Positions 1 to 7,949 of a stretch of DNA of 64,000 bases are shown here, one piece after another. The DNA is from Clostridiales bacterium (GTDB lineage: Bacteria > Bacillota > Clostridia > Oscillospirales > Oscillospiraceae). Both the position numbers and the translations under genes were made by a program. The stretch is taken from NCBI GenBank assembly GCA_029265405.1, contig JAJUJI010000001.1, forward strand, positions 1-64,000, read 5' to 3'. The notes under the pieces are model-generated. The model saw nothing but the letters and a program-made list of their open reading frames with translations. It was not told the origin of the DNA and searched no databases. The stretch's first letter is position 1, and every line of letters starts with the position of its first letter.

Positions 1-154
1 AATTTTCAAGTTGGTACCGTCTTTCCGGTACCGCCCTTTGGTGCGTTCGCTTTCGCATTGTTTAATTTACAAGGTACACTTCTTTTCGCTGTCCGCTCCG
101 CCGTGCGCTCCCTTTTTCTCTTTCGTTCGCGCCCTCAGCGGAGAGAGCTTTGTT
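1..154 (-). other. probable leader of an rRNA operon lying left of the window
   Basis: No convincing gene is visible here on either strand. Read leftward from the promoter at 155-183, the stretch is rich in GCGAAAGCGAACG-like runs and contains ACCTTGTAAATTAAAC followed by CAACTTGAAAATT. Such segments are common in pre-16S leaders of Clostridia. The rRNA itself is not in the window, so the assignment is an inference from the leader style and the strong promoter. Confidence 0.45.
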
Positions 155-183
155 AATATAGCATCTGGCGCCGCGAATGTCAA
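155..183 (-). promoter_or_regulatory. strong leftward promoter (rrn-like)
   Basis: On the minus strand there is a perfect -35 TTGACA (183-178), a 17-bp spacer and a TATATT -10 (160-155) preceded by TGC, an extended -10. Upstream of the -35 the minus strand is very A-rich (about 184-213), like an UP element. This combination is typical of rRNA promoters; the transcript would leave the window at its left edge. Confidence 0.7.
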
Positions 184-215
184 GCCTTATTTTCAATCTT
201 TTTTTAGTTTTTTAA

Positions 216-243
216 TTGCCAAATCTGCTCATCAGTGTATAAT
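216..243 (+). promoter_or_regulatory. promoter of the AAA ATPase gene
   Basis: TTGCCA (216-221), a 16-bp spacer and TATAAT (238-243). It sits about 45 bases ahead of the TTG start chosen for the AAA ATPase and diverges from the leftward promoter at 155-183. Confidence 0.6.
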
Positions 244-286
244 AAAAGTGTTGCGGATACGACCACAATATAAGGGGGCTGCTTTC

Positions 287-1687
287 TTGGCGTACCACTA
301 CGACCCCGCAGATAATCTTCATGGCTTCTATCTTGTTAAGACGGCCGCGCTATACAGGCAAATAGGACATATGGAGTTTGCCCAGCAGGTGGACGAATTC
401 GCCAGGCAGCTATGCCTGGGACTCTGGCATGGGCAGAGCGTTACAAACGACCATGTGCTTGCAATAAACAGCATCTATTCCAAGGACCAAAAGCCGCCCC
501 GATATTTGTACTGGGAGCTGGTTTCGGCGGTCGCCGACTTTCCCGGCCTGAAAATACCCGATTTTTTCAGGGTGCTTGTCATAACCAATAAAAAGGCGGC
601 GGAAATGCTTCTATCCCTGCTTCGCTCGCTTATGCTCCGACTGATAGACCCGAACATTTCAATCAGCTCCGAGACCGAATTCATATCCGAAGCTTCAAAA
701 AAGCTGGAGGCCGTATTGAACTCGGAGGATCCCCTCATGTTTTCCGAGCTGGCAGCCCCGAAAAGGGCATCCGTTCCGACGGCGGATTCCAAAAATTCAC
801 CGCAGGCGCAAAACCCGGAAAGGGACGACGGCAAGTCCGGGGCGTCAGACACGGAGCCTGCCGCGGAAAGTCTCGAGGATCTGCTGAAGGAGCTCGATTC
901 GCTGGTCGGCCTTGCTCAGATCAAAAAAGACGTGAGGAGCCTTATCAACCTGATAAAAGTACGCAAGCTGCGCGAGGAAAACGGTCTGGCCGTTCCCCCG
1001 CTTTCGCTCCACATGGTTTTTACCGGAAATCCCGGGACGGGCAAAACGACGGTGGCTAGACTCCTGTCCAGGCTGTACCGTTCCATGGGGATACTGTCCA
1101 AGGGAACCCTGCTTGAGGTGGACCGCTCCGGCCTCGTCGCGGGCTATGTGGGCCAGACCGCTCTCAAAACCAAGGAAGCCGTGGAAAAAGCAAAGGGCGG
1201 AATATTGTTTGTGGACGAGGCCTACCTGCTGGCTCCCGAGGGAGCCGCAAACGACTTCGGGCAGGAGGCCATAGGCATTATCCTCAAGAGCATGGAGGAT
1301 ATGAGAAGCGATCTGGTTGTCATCGCGGCAGGTTATCCGGAGCCGATGGAGCGCTTTATAGCCTCAAACCCCGGCCTCGAGTCGCGCTTTGGCAAGTATT
1401 TCGTGTTTGAGGACTACAATGCCTCCGAGCTGATGGAAATTTTTAAGTCGATGTGCGAAAAGAATCAATATAAGCCCGACGAGGAGGCTTTAAAATTCGC
1501 CGAGGAGCTTTTCGCCGACATGTATGCCAATCGCGACGAAAATTTTGGCAACGCCCGCGATGTCCGCAATATTTTTGAACGGGCGGTTGCTAATCATTCA
1601 AACCGTATCGCAGAGCTCGACAGCCTGACAAAGGACGATCTTATGACTTTCAAAAAAGAAGACATAGTCGGACAAAAAGAAAAATAA
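287..1687 (+). CDS. AAA+ ATPase of the SpoVK/CbxX (CfxQ) family
   Basis: A 466-residue protein with a poorly recognisable N-terminal half, an acidic low-complexity linker (about residues 160-195) and a C-terminal AAA+ module. Walker A GNPGTGKT is near residue 247, Walker B ILFVDEAY near 306, and an arginine-finger-like ESRFGKY near 364. SpoVK/CbxX ATPases are remodelling ATPases; in Bacilli SpoVK is a sporulation protein, while CbxX acts on Rubisco. The target here is unknown. The reading frame stays open back to base 11, but the TTG at 287 has an AAGGGGG ribosome site 7 bases upstream and lies downstream of the promoter at 216-243, so it is the preferred start. Confidence 0.8.
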   Translation: MAYHYDPADNLHGFYLVKTAALYRQIGHMEFAQQVDEFARQLCLGLWHGQSVTNDHVLAINSIYSKDQKPPRYLYWELVSAVADFPGLKIPDFFRVLVITNKKAAEMLLSLLRSLMLRLIDPNISISSETEFISEASKKLEAVLNSEDPLMFSELAAPKRASVPTADSKNSPQAQNPERDDGKSGASDTEPAAESLEDLLKELDSLVGLAQIKKDVRSLINLIKVRKLREENGLAVPPLSLHMVFTGNPGTGKTTVARLLSRLYRSMGILSKGTLLEVDRSGLVAGYVGQTALKTKEAVEKAKGGILFVDEAYLLAPEGAANDFGQEAIGIILKSMEDMRSDLVVIAAGYPEPMERFIASNPGLESRFGKYFVFEDYNASELMEIFKSMCEKNQYKPDEEALKFAEELFADMYANRDENFGNARDVRNIFERAVANHSNRIAELDSLTKDDLMTFKKEDIVGQKEK

Positions 1688-1741
1688 CAGTTTTCCGCAG
1701 TTTCATAGTTCCTGAATAAACGCAAAAAAGAGGTTGTCGCG

Positions 1742-2290
1742 ATGAACATTCACACTGAGAGACTGACAATACGCAACGTTAATAAAAACGATGAAACTGC
1801 GATATTCAAAGCCGCAAGCTGTCCGCAGATTGGATTTATGCACAGCAATGAGTTTACGGATGCTGACAAGGTGCGGCAATATATCGATGTTCTGGAGCGT
1901 GAATATTTAGCCGGCAAATACCGGACATTGGCTGTCACTGAAAAGAGCAGTGATATACTGATAGGTTTATTGACTATTGACAAAGATTATATATTTCCGA
2001 GGGCAGAAATAAGCTACTGGATTGATATTCCACACAGAAATATGGGTTATGCCACGGAAGCAGTGATGGCGGCAATCGGCTATGGCTTTGATTCTCTATT
2101 ACTTAACCGAATTCAAGCCATGTATTTTACTGACAATACAGCCTCTGGGCGCGTTCTTCAAAAAGCCGGTATGGTTTGTGAGGGAATACTCAGACAGTAT
2201 GTAGGCATGGGAACGACGTTCTTTGACTGTGTGATGTGCTCCATTTTAAGAATTGATTATGAAATAATGAAATCAAGGTATAGTCGGTAA
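1742..2290 (+). CDS. GNAT N-acetyltransferase, RimJ/RimL type
   Basis: A 182-residue single-domain acetyltransferase. The start MNIHTERLTIRNV and the later segment YWIDIPHRNMGYATEAV (about residues 91-107, with the acetyl-CoA-binding R/Q-x-x-G-x-A/G pattern as RNMGYA) match the RimJ/RimL branch, whose members acetylate protein N-termini, aminoglycosides or small amines. The C-terminal N-x-x-S-x-R-V-L-x-K-A-G-like segment (NTASGRVLQKAGM) is also typical. The substrate cannot be told. It follows the AAA ATPase by 54 bases and may be cotranscribed with it. Base composition is somewhat more AT-rich than neighbouring genes. Confidence 0.85.
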   Translation: MNIHTERLTIRNVNKNDETAIFKAASCPQIGFMHSNEFTDADKVRQYIDVLEREYLAGKYRTLAVTEKSSDILIGLLTIDKDYIFPRAEISYWIDIPHRNMGYATEAVMAAIGYGFDSLLLNRIQAMYFTDNTASGRVLQKAGMVCEGILRQYVGMGTTFFDCVMCSILRIDYEIMKSRYSR

Positions 2291-2324
2291 AGAGAGAAGC
2301 ATTTGCATATATTTTAAATCAAAA

Positions 2325-2346
2325 GGGGTACGGTTATCCGTACCCC
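2325..2346 (-). terminator. intrinsic terminator of the cytidylate kinase-like gene
   Basis: A perfect 9-bp inverted repeat GGGGTACGG / CCGTACCCC with a 4-base loop. On the minus strand the hairpin is followed by TTTTGATTT, placing it 22 bases after the stop of the leftward gene at 2369. The plus-strand tail is weaker, so any action on the convergent acetyltransferase transcript would be secondary. Confidence 0.75.
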
Positions 2347-2368
2347 TGAAATGTTGTTTTATAAAAAA

Positions 2369-2989
2369 TTACTTTCCGAATTTTTCTTCCGCGACGGCTT
2401 TTATGGCCATGACGGCTCCGTTTATGCCGGTAGCCGAAGTATTTATGCAAAGGTCGTAATTCTCCAGCGATTTCCACGGTGTGCCCGTATAGAATTTGTG
2501 GTAATTCGACCTGCCCTTATCGATTTTATTGAGCGTCGCTTCCGCGGTTTTGGGGTCCTGACCATATTCGTTTATGATGCGCTTGAGCCTGTCGGCCTTG
2601 TCGGCATATAAAAATACCCTTAAGAGCTTGGGATGGTCCTTGAGGACGAAATCCGCGCAGCGGCCCACGATTATGCTGTTTCCCGACTTGGCTATTTCCC
2701 TTATAACCTCGGACTGCACCATAAAGGCCCTGTCGTTAACCGGGATACTGTACTGCATGCCCATATCGGCGGATATGTAGGCCGCCGTGGCAAGGTTGTA
2801 AAGAAAGCTGTTGGAGGCCTTTTCCTCGGTGCGTTCGATAAATTCCTCGCTTAGGCCGCTTTTTTCAGCGGCCAGCTCTATCAGGGCGCGGTCGTAATAG
2901 CCGTACCCGAGAAGCCTGGCAAGTTCATTCCCGATCAAGCGGGCGCCCGTACCGAATTCTCTGCTTATGGTTATAATTGAATACTCCAT
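2369..2989 (-). CDS. cytidylate kinase-like family protein
   Basis: A 206-residue P-loop kinase of the cytidylate kinase-like family common in Clostridia. It opens with SIITISREFGTGARLIG; the usual GSGG-type loop appears as EFGTGARLIG, near residue 10. It continues with YGYYDRALI and a sensor-like VGRCADFVL near residue 113. Canonical Cmk makes CDP from CMP; this family is clearly related but its substrate is not established. The ATG at 2989 has GGAGG 8 bases upstream; an ATG 15 bases further upstream overlaps that ribosome site. It has its own promoter and terminator, so it is monocistronic. Confidence 0.75.
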   Translation of the reverse strand: MEYSIITISREFGTGARLIGNELARLLGYGYYDRALIELAAEKSGLSEEFIERTEEKASNSFLYNLATAAYISADMGMQYSIPVNDRAFMVQSEVIREIAKSGNSIIVGRCADFVLKDHPKLLRVFLYADKADRLKRIINEYGQDPKTAEATLNKIDKGRSNYHKFYTGTPWKSLENYDLCINTSATGINGAVMAIKAVAEEKFGK

Positions 2990-3021
2990 CGCCTTATCCT
3001 CCAATCCCAGATTGTACAGAC

Positions 3022-3050
3022 ATTATACATATCCTTATGTCGGTTGTAAA
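3022..3050 (-). promoter_or_regulatory. promoter of the cytidylate kinase-like gene
   Basis: Minus strand TTTACA (3050-3045), a 17-bp spacer and a perfect TATAAT (3027-3022). It overlaps the last codons of hemZ (stop at 3035), so the downstream gene can be transcribed independently of the recJ-hemZ operon. Confidence 0.65.
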
Positions 3051-4549
3051 TGTTTTTTTATGGCGAGGCAGCATTCACCGATATATTTTTTAGAGTCTAT
3101 CGCTTCCCGGCGGGACTCGATATATTCCCTGGGGTATTTTTTGTTGGCTATGCGCTCTATCCTGCCGGTTTCCCTGTCCACAAGCTTGGTGACCCCGCCC
3201 GCGCCCAGAGCGACGACATGGCAAAGCTCCTCCATCATGACTATATTGTAAACGCTGCTGTAGCTCTCCCTGCACCAGCCGACGTTCTCATAGCCGCCCG
3301 CCGAATTCTTCTGCCGATACAGGTAGTACGGCCCGTAGCCGGCCGCATTAAGAGCCGAAATTGAATAATCGAGCATTTCCGCGGCAAGATCCGCGCCCGC
3401 AGTCGCGCCGCCGGCAAAATCCAGGCTTGCTCCGCGCTTTCCTGCAAGGGTATGGACCGTTATGTTCTCCGGGCCCAATGCGATTACCGCGTTAAGCCCG
3501 GCTTTGAAGCTGTCCGGAGTGTCGGCGGGAAGCCCAGCTATCAGGTCCATATTTATGTCGCCGCCGAAGCGGCTTCGGGCAAGCCTGTAGCTGTCGATTA
3601 TATCTTTTGCGGTATGGCGCCGCCCTATGGCGGCCAGCGCCGCGTCGTTCAGGCTCTGCGGGTTTATGCTGATGCGCGTCGCGCCCCCGCGGCCTATGGC
3701 GGCAAGCTTTTCCGTGTCGATGGTGTCGGGCCGCCCGGCCTCGACCGTATACTCTACGCATCGGGAAAGGTCGAAGCTTTGGGATATGCGAGACATGAGC
3801 GCCTCGAGCTGCTCGGCGGAAAGCGAGGTAGGCGTTCCGCCCCCGACATAGACCGATATAACGCTCAGGCTCAGCTCCTTGATAAGCCTGCCCGCGGCCT
3901 CAATCTCCCCGAAAAGGGCCTCAAGATACGGCTCGACCAGATGTCCGCTCTTTTCGACCGATTGGCTTACAAAGGAGCAGTAGGCGCAGCGTGTCGGGCA
4001 AAATGGTATGCCCACGTACAGCGATATATCCTCGGGCCTCAGGCTCCGCTTTACCTTTAGCCCAGCCTCGGCCGCCTCCGCGCAAAGCCGGGCCCGCTCC
4101 GGCGAAACCATGTACTCGCTTTGAAGAAAAAAGGCGGCCTCCTTCTTGCCGCACTCGTTTTCTTCCATGTAGCGGGACGCAAGCTTTGCCGGATGGACTC
4201 CCGTAACAGCGCCCCAGGGAGGCTGCCTGTCCAAAAAGGGACGCGCCGCGTTAAAAATGGCAAGCCGGACGAGCTTTTGCCCCAGCCGTTCAAAAAGCAG
4301 GCCTTGCCCGCCGGGCCTTCCATCGTATTCATGCTCGGCCCTGCCCTCGGACATTTTGCCGCCGATAGACAAAACCGCGCGCGAGGCCAGCGTTCTGCCG
4401 CTTTCGTTTTCAATCAATTCCGAAACAAGATAATCCGAGCCGGCCGCAGGCTGGCCTTCAGGATAGCGGGGCCTTTCTCCGGGAAACAGGGTGAACAGCA
4501 TTTGCTCAACGGCGTATCCGTAGCCATGCCCAATCAAATAAATATCCAT
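3035..4549 (-). CDS. hemZ: coproporphyrinogen dehydrogenase HemZ (radical SAM)
   Basis: A 504-residue protein of the HemZ branch of oxygen-independent coproporphyrinogen III oxidases. The first ~170 residues form the HemZ-specific N-terminal region. The radical SAM core begins at about 176, with C184-x3-C188-x2-C191 inside PFCPTRCAYCSF, followed by the SAM-binding VYVGGGTPTSL. Classical HemN converts coproporphyrinogen III to protoporphyrinogen IX anaerobically. Many HemN-like proteins are instead heme chaperones (HemW), and HemZ biochemistry is less settled. No other heme gene is nearby. It is the last gene of the recJ-rel-dtd-MBL-hemZ operon, 3 bases after the MBL gene. Confidence 0.88.
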   Translation of the reverse strand: MDIYLIGHGYGYAVEQMLFTLFPGERPRYPEGQPAAGSDYLVSELIENESGRTLASRAVLSIGGKMSEGRAEHEYDGRPGGQGLLFERLGQKLVRLAIFNAARPFLDRQPPWGAVTGVHPAKLASRYMEENECGKKEAAFFLQSEYMVSPERARLCAEAAEAGLKVKRSLRPEDISLYVGIPFCPTRCAYCSFVSQSVEKSGHLVEPYLEALFGEIEAAGRLIKELSLSVISVYVGGGTPTSLSAEQLEALMSRISQSFDLSRCVEYTVEAGRPDTIDTEKLAAIGRGGATRISINPQSLNDAALAAIGRRHTAKDIIDSYRLARSRFGGDINMDLIAGLPADTPDSFKAGLNAVIALGPENITVHTLAGKRGASLDFAGGATAGADLAAEMLDYSISALNAAGYGPYYLYRQKNSAGGYENVGWCRESYSSVYNIVMMEELCHVVALGAGGVTKLVDRETGRIERIANKKYPREYIESRREAIDSKKYIGECCLAIKKHLQPT

Positions 4550-4552
4550 TGT

Positions 4553-5185
4553 TCAGGCTTCCATGGCTGCGTTCATGTAATAATTGAAGCGGCGCTCTCT
4601 GTCCAGAGTGGTGGTGTCGGCGTGGCCCGGATAGACCTCGTAGTCGCCCGGAAGCTGGTAAAGCCTTTTGAGGGACTTCATCAGCACGTCATAGCTTCCC
4701 CCTTCAAAGTCCGTACGCCCGCAGGAATCCTTAAAGAGAGTGTCGCCAGTAAAAAGGCAGTTCTGGCACAGCAGCGTAACGGAGCCCCTGCTGTGGCCCG
4801 GCGTCTCCATAACCTTGAATTCCAGGTTCCCGACCCTGATAGAGTCGCCTTCGGAATAGAAGGCCAATCCGCCCTCGGTCTCGCTTCCCGCCATGCCTCC
4901 GCAGCGCTTGAAGTCCTCGTCCACGCTTTTCTGGTTTGCGTCCTTGACATTGATGAAGACCCTCGCCCCGGTCGCTTCAAAAAGCGCCGGAACCCCCATG
5001 GTATGGTCGAAGTGGCCGTGGGTTATGAAAACGCATTTGAGCTTCAGCTTATTGTCCTCAATGTAATTCAGTATGCGCCCGGACTCGGCGCCTGGATCTA
5101 TTACGGCGCATTCCAGCGTGGCCTCGTCCGTCACGACATAGCAGTTGGTCTGAAGCTGGCCCACGACAAAGGTTTTAATAAGCAT
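4553..5185 (-). CDS. MBL-fold metallo-hydrolase, glyoxalase II-like
   Basis: A 210-residue metallo-beta-lactamase-fold hydrolase with the dinuclear metal motif HGHFDHTMG at residues 56-64, further ligands in ETPGHSRGS and TGDTLF, and a C-terminal VYPGHADTTTL. It resembles the short glyoxalase II-like hydrolases (YcbL-type) that lack the long C-terminal domain of GloB. In Firmicutes this gene often follows rel and dtd. The substrate is unknown; thioester hydrolysis is likely for the family. The ATG at 5185 has AAGGAG 7 bases upstream; the ATG at 5191 is too close to it. Confidence 0.85.
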   Translation of the reverse strand: MLIKTFVVGQLQTNCYVVTDEATLECAVIDPGAESGRILNYIEDNKLKLKCVFITHGHFDHTMGVPALFEATGARVFINVKDANQKSVDEDFKRCGGMAGSETEGGLAFYSEGDSIRVGNLEFKVMETPGHSRGSVTLLCQNCLFTGDTLFKDSCGRTDFEGGSYDVLMKSLKRLYQLPGDYEVYPGHADTTTLDRERRFNYYMNAAMEA

Positions 5186-5197
5186 AGTCATTCTCCT

Positions 5198-5644
5198 TCA
5201 TAAAGCTTCGGTATCCAGAATCAGCGTCACCGGCCCGTCGTTTACCGAATATACCTTCATATCCGCGCCGAATTCGCCGGTTTCAACATGAAAGCCCTTT
5301 TCCCTGCACAGGGAAATAAAATATTCATACAAAGGTACGGCGGAGGCGGGCTTGGCCGCAGCGAAAAAGTCCGGCCTGCGCCCATGCCTGCAATTTGCGT
5401 ACAGGGTAAACTGGGAAACAACAAGCAGCTCTCCGCCCGCTTCACGCAGAGGCAGGTTCATCTTCCCGTCAGCATCCTCAAAAATGCGCAGCTCGGTTAT
5501 TTTTCCCGCAAGCTTTCTCGCCTCAGCCTCCGTGTCGCCCGCCTTGACGCCCAGCAAAACAAGCAGTCCGGCGCCTATGCTCCCGACGGTTTTTCCCCCG
5601 ATGTCGACGGAAGCCTGCGAAACTCTGGCAACTACGGCCCTCAT
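5198..5644 (-). CDS. dtd: D-aminoacyl-tRNA deacylase
   Basis: A 148-residue DTD enzyme that removes D-amino acids (and glycine mischarged on tRNA-Ala) from tRNAs. It opens with the family signature [13 protein letters not shown]. The catalytic/selectivity motif SQFTLYAN (family SQFTL) is near residue 77, and the C-terminal cross-subunit G-x-P motif appears as NDGPVTL near residue 136. The length matches the family (about 145-150). It lies between rel and the MBL hydrolase, the usual Firmicute order. Confidence 0.95.
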   Translation of the reverse strand: MRAVVARVSQASVDIGGKTVGSIGAGLLVLLGVKAGDTEAEARKLAGKITELRIFEDADGKMNLPLREAGGELLVVSQFTLYANCRHGRRPDFFAAAKPASAVPLYEYFISLCREKGFHVETGEFGADMKVYSVNDGPVTLILDTEAL

Positions 5645-5705
5645 CCCGCTCCCGCCCCCGGCGCCGGCCCGACGGCTTCGGCGAATATCAGCCTCAATTG
5701 AATCG

Positions 5706-7895
5706 TCAAACTCCGGGCCTCCTCACATCGGATACCGCAGGCAGCATAGACAGTCTGCTTATGGCGGTATTCAGCTCATTTAGGTCCTTTACATCCAAAG
5801 ATAAAAAAGCAACGGCCTTTCCGCCGGGCAGCTCTCGCACGGACACCGAGGTTATTTTCACCTTTGCCGCGCTCAAAGCCGTAGCTATCTCCATCACCAG
5901 ATTCTTGCGCTCGTCGGCGTTGACGGACAGGGAGGTGTGGTACAGCTCGTTTCCCGTTTCGCCCCAAGCCACGTCTATCCACCTGTGCGGGTCTTCCCCT
6001 TTCGCCTTGGAATTCAGATAATTCTGGCATTGGACGCGGTGCACCGATACTCCGTAGCCCTTTGTGATGAAGCCGACGACCTTATCGCCGGGCACCGGCG
6101 TGCAGCAGCGCGAAAACTTAATCAGGCAGTTGTCAAGCTCGTCCACCAGTATGCCGTTGACCGTATGGCCCTTTGGAGGCGCAGCCGGCTGCTGGGCAAG
6201 CTTTTCCGCCTGCTTGTCGGCCTTATCCTGCTTATGCGCCCTGATAAGCTCCTCGCGGAAACGGTTTACCGCGCGAAGCGCCGTCATGCCTCCGTAGCCT
6301 ATTGCGGCGTACATGTCGTCAATCGACGTGACCGCAAGCTTTTTCAGGACCACGGACATTATGTCGCCTTCGGCCAAGGCAGACACGGCGATATTGTTGC
6401 GCTTGAGCTCGGCCTCAAAGGAGGCCTTGCCATGCGCTATATTTTCCTCCCGCTTCTCTTTTTTAAACCATTGCTTTATCTTGCTCCTTGCCTCGGAGCT
6501 TTTGGCTATGCTTATCCAGTCACGGGCCGGGCCTTTGGAGGCGGCGGAGGTTGCGACCTCGACTATATCCCCGTTTTGCAGCACATGGTCGAAGGGGACA
6601 ATCCGGCCGTTGACCTTTGCGCCGGTCATATGGTTGCCGACCTCCGAGTGGATGCTGTAGGCAAAGTCTATGGGAGTGGCCCCGGCCGGCAGATTTATTA
6701 CGTCCCCCTTGGGCGTGAATACAAAAACCTCGTCGGCAAACATGTCTATTTTAAGCGCGTGGACAAATTCCTGTGCGTCGGTATCCTGCTGGCTTTCCAG
6801 CAGGCTGCGTATCCAGGCGAATTTTTCCTCGTTGGCGCTGCCCGTTATGCCCTGCTTGTATTTCCAGTGGGCGGCCACTCCGTATTCGGCGGTATGGTGC
6901 ATTTCCTTTGTTCTGATCTGAACCTCAAAGGGTATGCCCTCGGAGCCGATAACGGTGGTGTGTATGCTTTGGTACATGTTAGGCTTGGGGGTGCCGATAT
7001 AATCCTTGAATTTGCCCGGTATAGGCTTGAACAGGTCGTGTATTTGGCCCAAAACATTGTAGCAGTCGGATATGGTATCCACAATCACCCGAAAAGCGCA
7101 GAGGTCGAAAACCTCGCCCAGCTCCTTGTTCTGGCTGTACATCTTCCTGTAGATGCTGTAGATGTGCTTAAGACGCCCGGAAACCTCTCCGTTTATTCCC
7201 GACTCGGCAAGCCGCTCCTTGATCCGGTTTTTAATGGATTCCATAAAGCTTTCAAGGAGCTCCTTGCGCTCGTTGAGCTGCTCGGTTATCTCCTGGTATC
7301 CTATGGGATCCAGATAGAGCAGGGACAGGTCCTCAAGCTCCCATTTGACGCGCTGCATGCCGAGCCGGTGAGCTATGGGCGCGTAGATCTCCATGGTTTC
7401 CAGGGCCTTTTCGCGCCGCTTATTCTCCTCCTGAGCGTCCATGGTGCGCATGTTGTGCAGGCGGTCGGCAATCTTGATGAGTATCACGCGGATGTCCTTC
7501 GCCATAGCCATGAGCATCTTGCGCAGGTTCTCAACCTGCTCTTCTTCCTTGCTCGTGTAGACCACCCTGGTCAGCTTGGTGACGCCCTCCACCAGGTCTG
7601 CTACGGAAGCTCCGAAAAGCTTGGTAATTTCCTCGTGGGTCGCGGGGGTGTCCTCAATGCAGTCATGAAGCAGTGAGGCTATGACCGCGTCCTCGTCCAG
7701 GCCCATCTCGGCCGTAATGTACGCCGCCTTTATAGGGTGCATTATAAAAGGGGAACCGTCCTTTCGGAGCTGGTTCCCATGCGCTTTCCTGGCAAATTCG
7801 AACGCGGCTCTCAGCCGTTCCGTATTGAGATTCGGGTTGTATTCCTTTACCTTATCTTCAAGCTCGCCGTAGCTTTTCAGAACGGCATCCTCCAT
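5706..7895 (-). CDS. rel: bifunctional (p)ppGpp synthetase/hydrolase (Rel)
   Basis: A 729-residue long RSH protein. In order: HD hydrolase domain (HD at about 77-78, followed by CIEDT), ppGpp synthetase domain (about 240-350), TGS domain (about 385-450, [24 protein letters not shown] region), a conserved-cysteine helical region with [10 protein letters not shown] (about 575), and a C-terminal ACT domain (about 655-729). Hydrolase residues are intact, so it should both make and degrade the alarmone. The ATG at 7895 has AGGGAGGTG 6 bases upstream; a GTG start 9 bases further upstream overlaps that site. Second gene of the recJ operon. Confidence 0.95.
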   Translation of the reverse strand: MEDAVLKSYGELEDKVKEYNPNLNTERLRAAFEFARKAHGNQLRKDGSPFIMHPIKAAYITAEMGLDEDAVIASLLHDCIEDTPATHEEITKLFGASVADLVEGVTKLTRVVYTSKEEEQVENLRKMLMAMAKDIRVILIKIADRLHNMRTMDAQEENKRREKALETMEIYAPIAHRLGMQRVKWELEDLSLLYLDPIGYQEITEQLNERKELLESFMESIKNRIKERLAESGINGEVSGRLKHIYSIYRKMYSQNKELGEVFDLCAFRVIVDTISDCYNVLGQIHDLFKPIPGKFKDYIGTPKPNMYQSIHTTVIGSEGIPFEVQIRTKEMHHTAEYGVAAHWKYKQGITGSANEEKFAWIRSLLESQQDTDAQEFVHALKIDMFADEVFVFTPKGDVINLPAGATPIDFAYSIHSEVGNHMTGAKVNGRIVPFDHVLQNGDIVEVATSAASKGPARDWISIAKSSEARSKIKQWFKKEKREENIAHGKASFEAELKRNNIAVSALAEGDIMSVVLKKLAVTSIDDMYAAIGYGGMTALRAVNRFREELIRAHKQDKADKQAEKLAQQPAAPPKGHTVNGILVDELDNCLIKFSRCCTPVPGDKVVGFITKGYGVSVHRVQCQNYLNSKAKGEDPHRWIDVAWGETGNELYHTSLSVNADERKNLVMEIATALSAAKVKITSVSVRELPGGKAVAFLSLDVKDLNELNTAISRLSMLPAVSDVRRPGV

Positions 7896-7949
7896 GCCGC
7901 GCACCTCCCTTGTTCCGCGTTTCAGCCAAGCGCCATATCCGGCGGGCGC

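Noticed and set aside
4121-5203. 360-codon open frame on the plus strand
   Set aside because: Antisense to hemZ and the MBL hydrolase; both real genes have intact motifs.
5937-7676. 579-codon open frame on the plus strand
   Set aside because: Antisense shadow of rel, no recognisable protein features.
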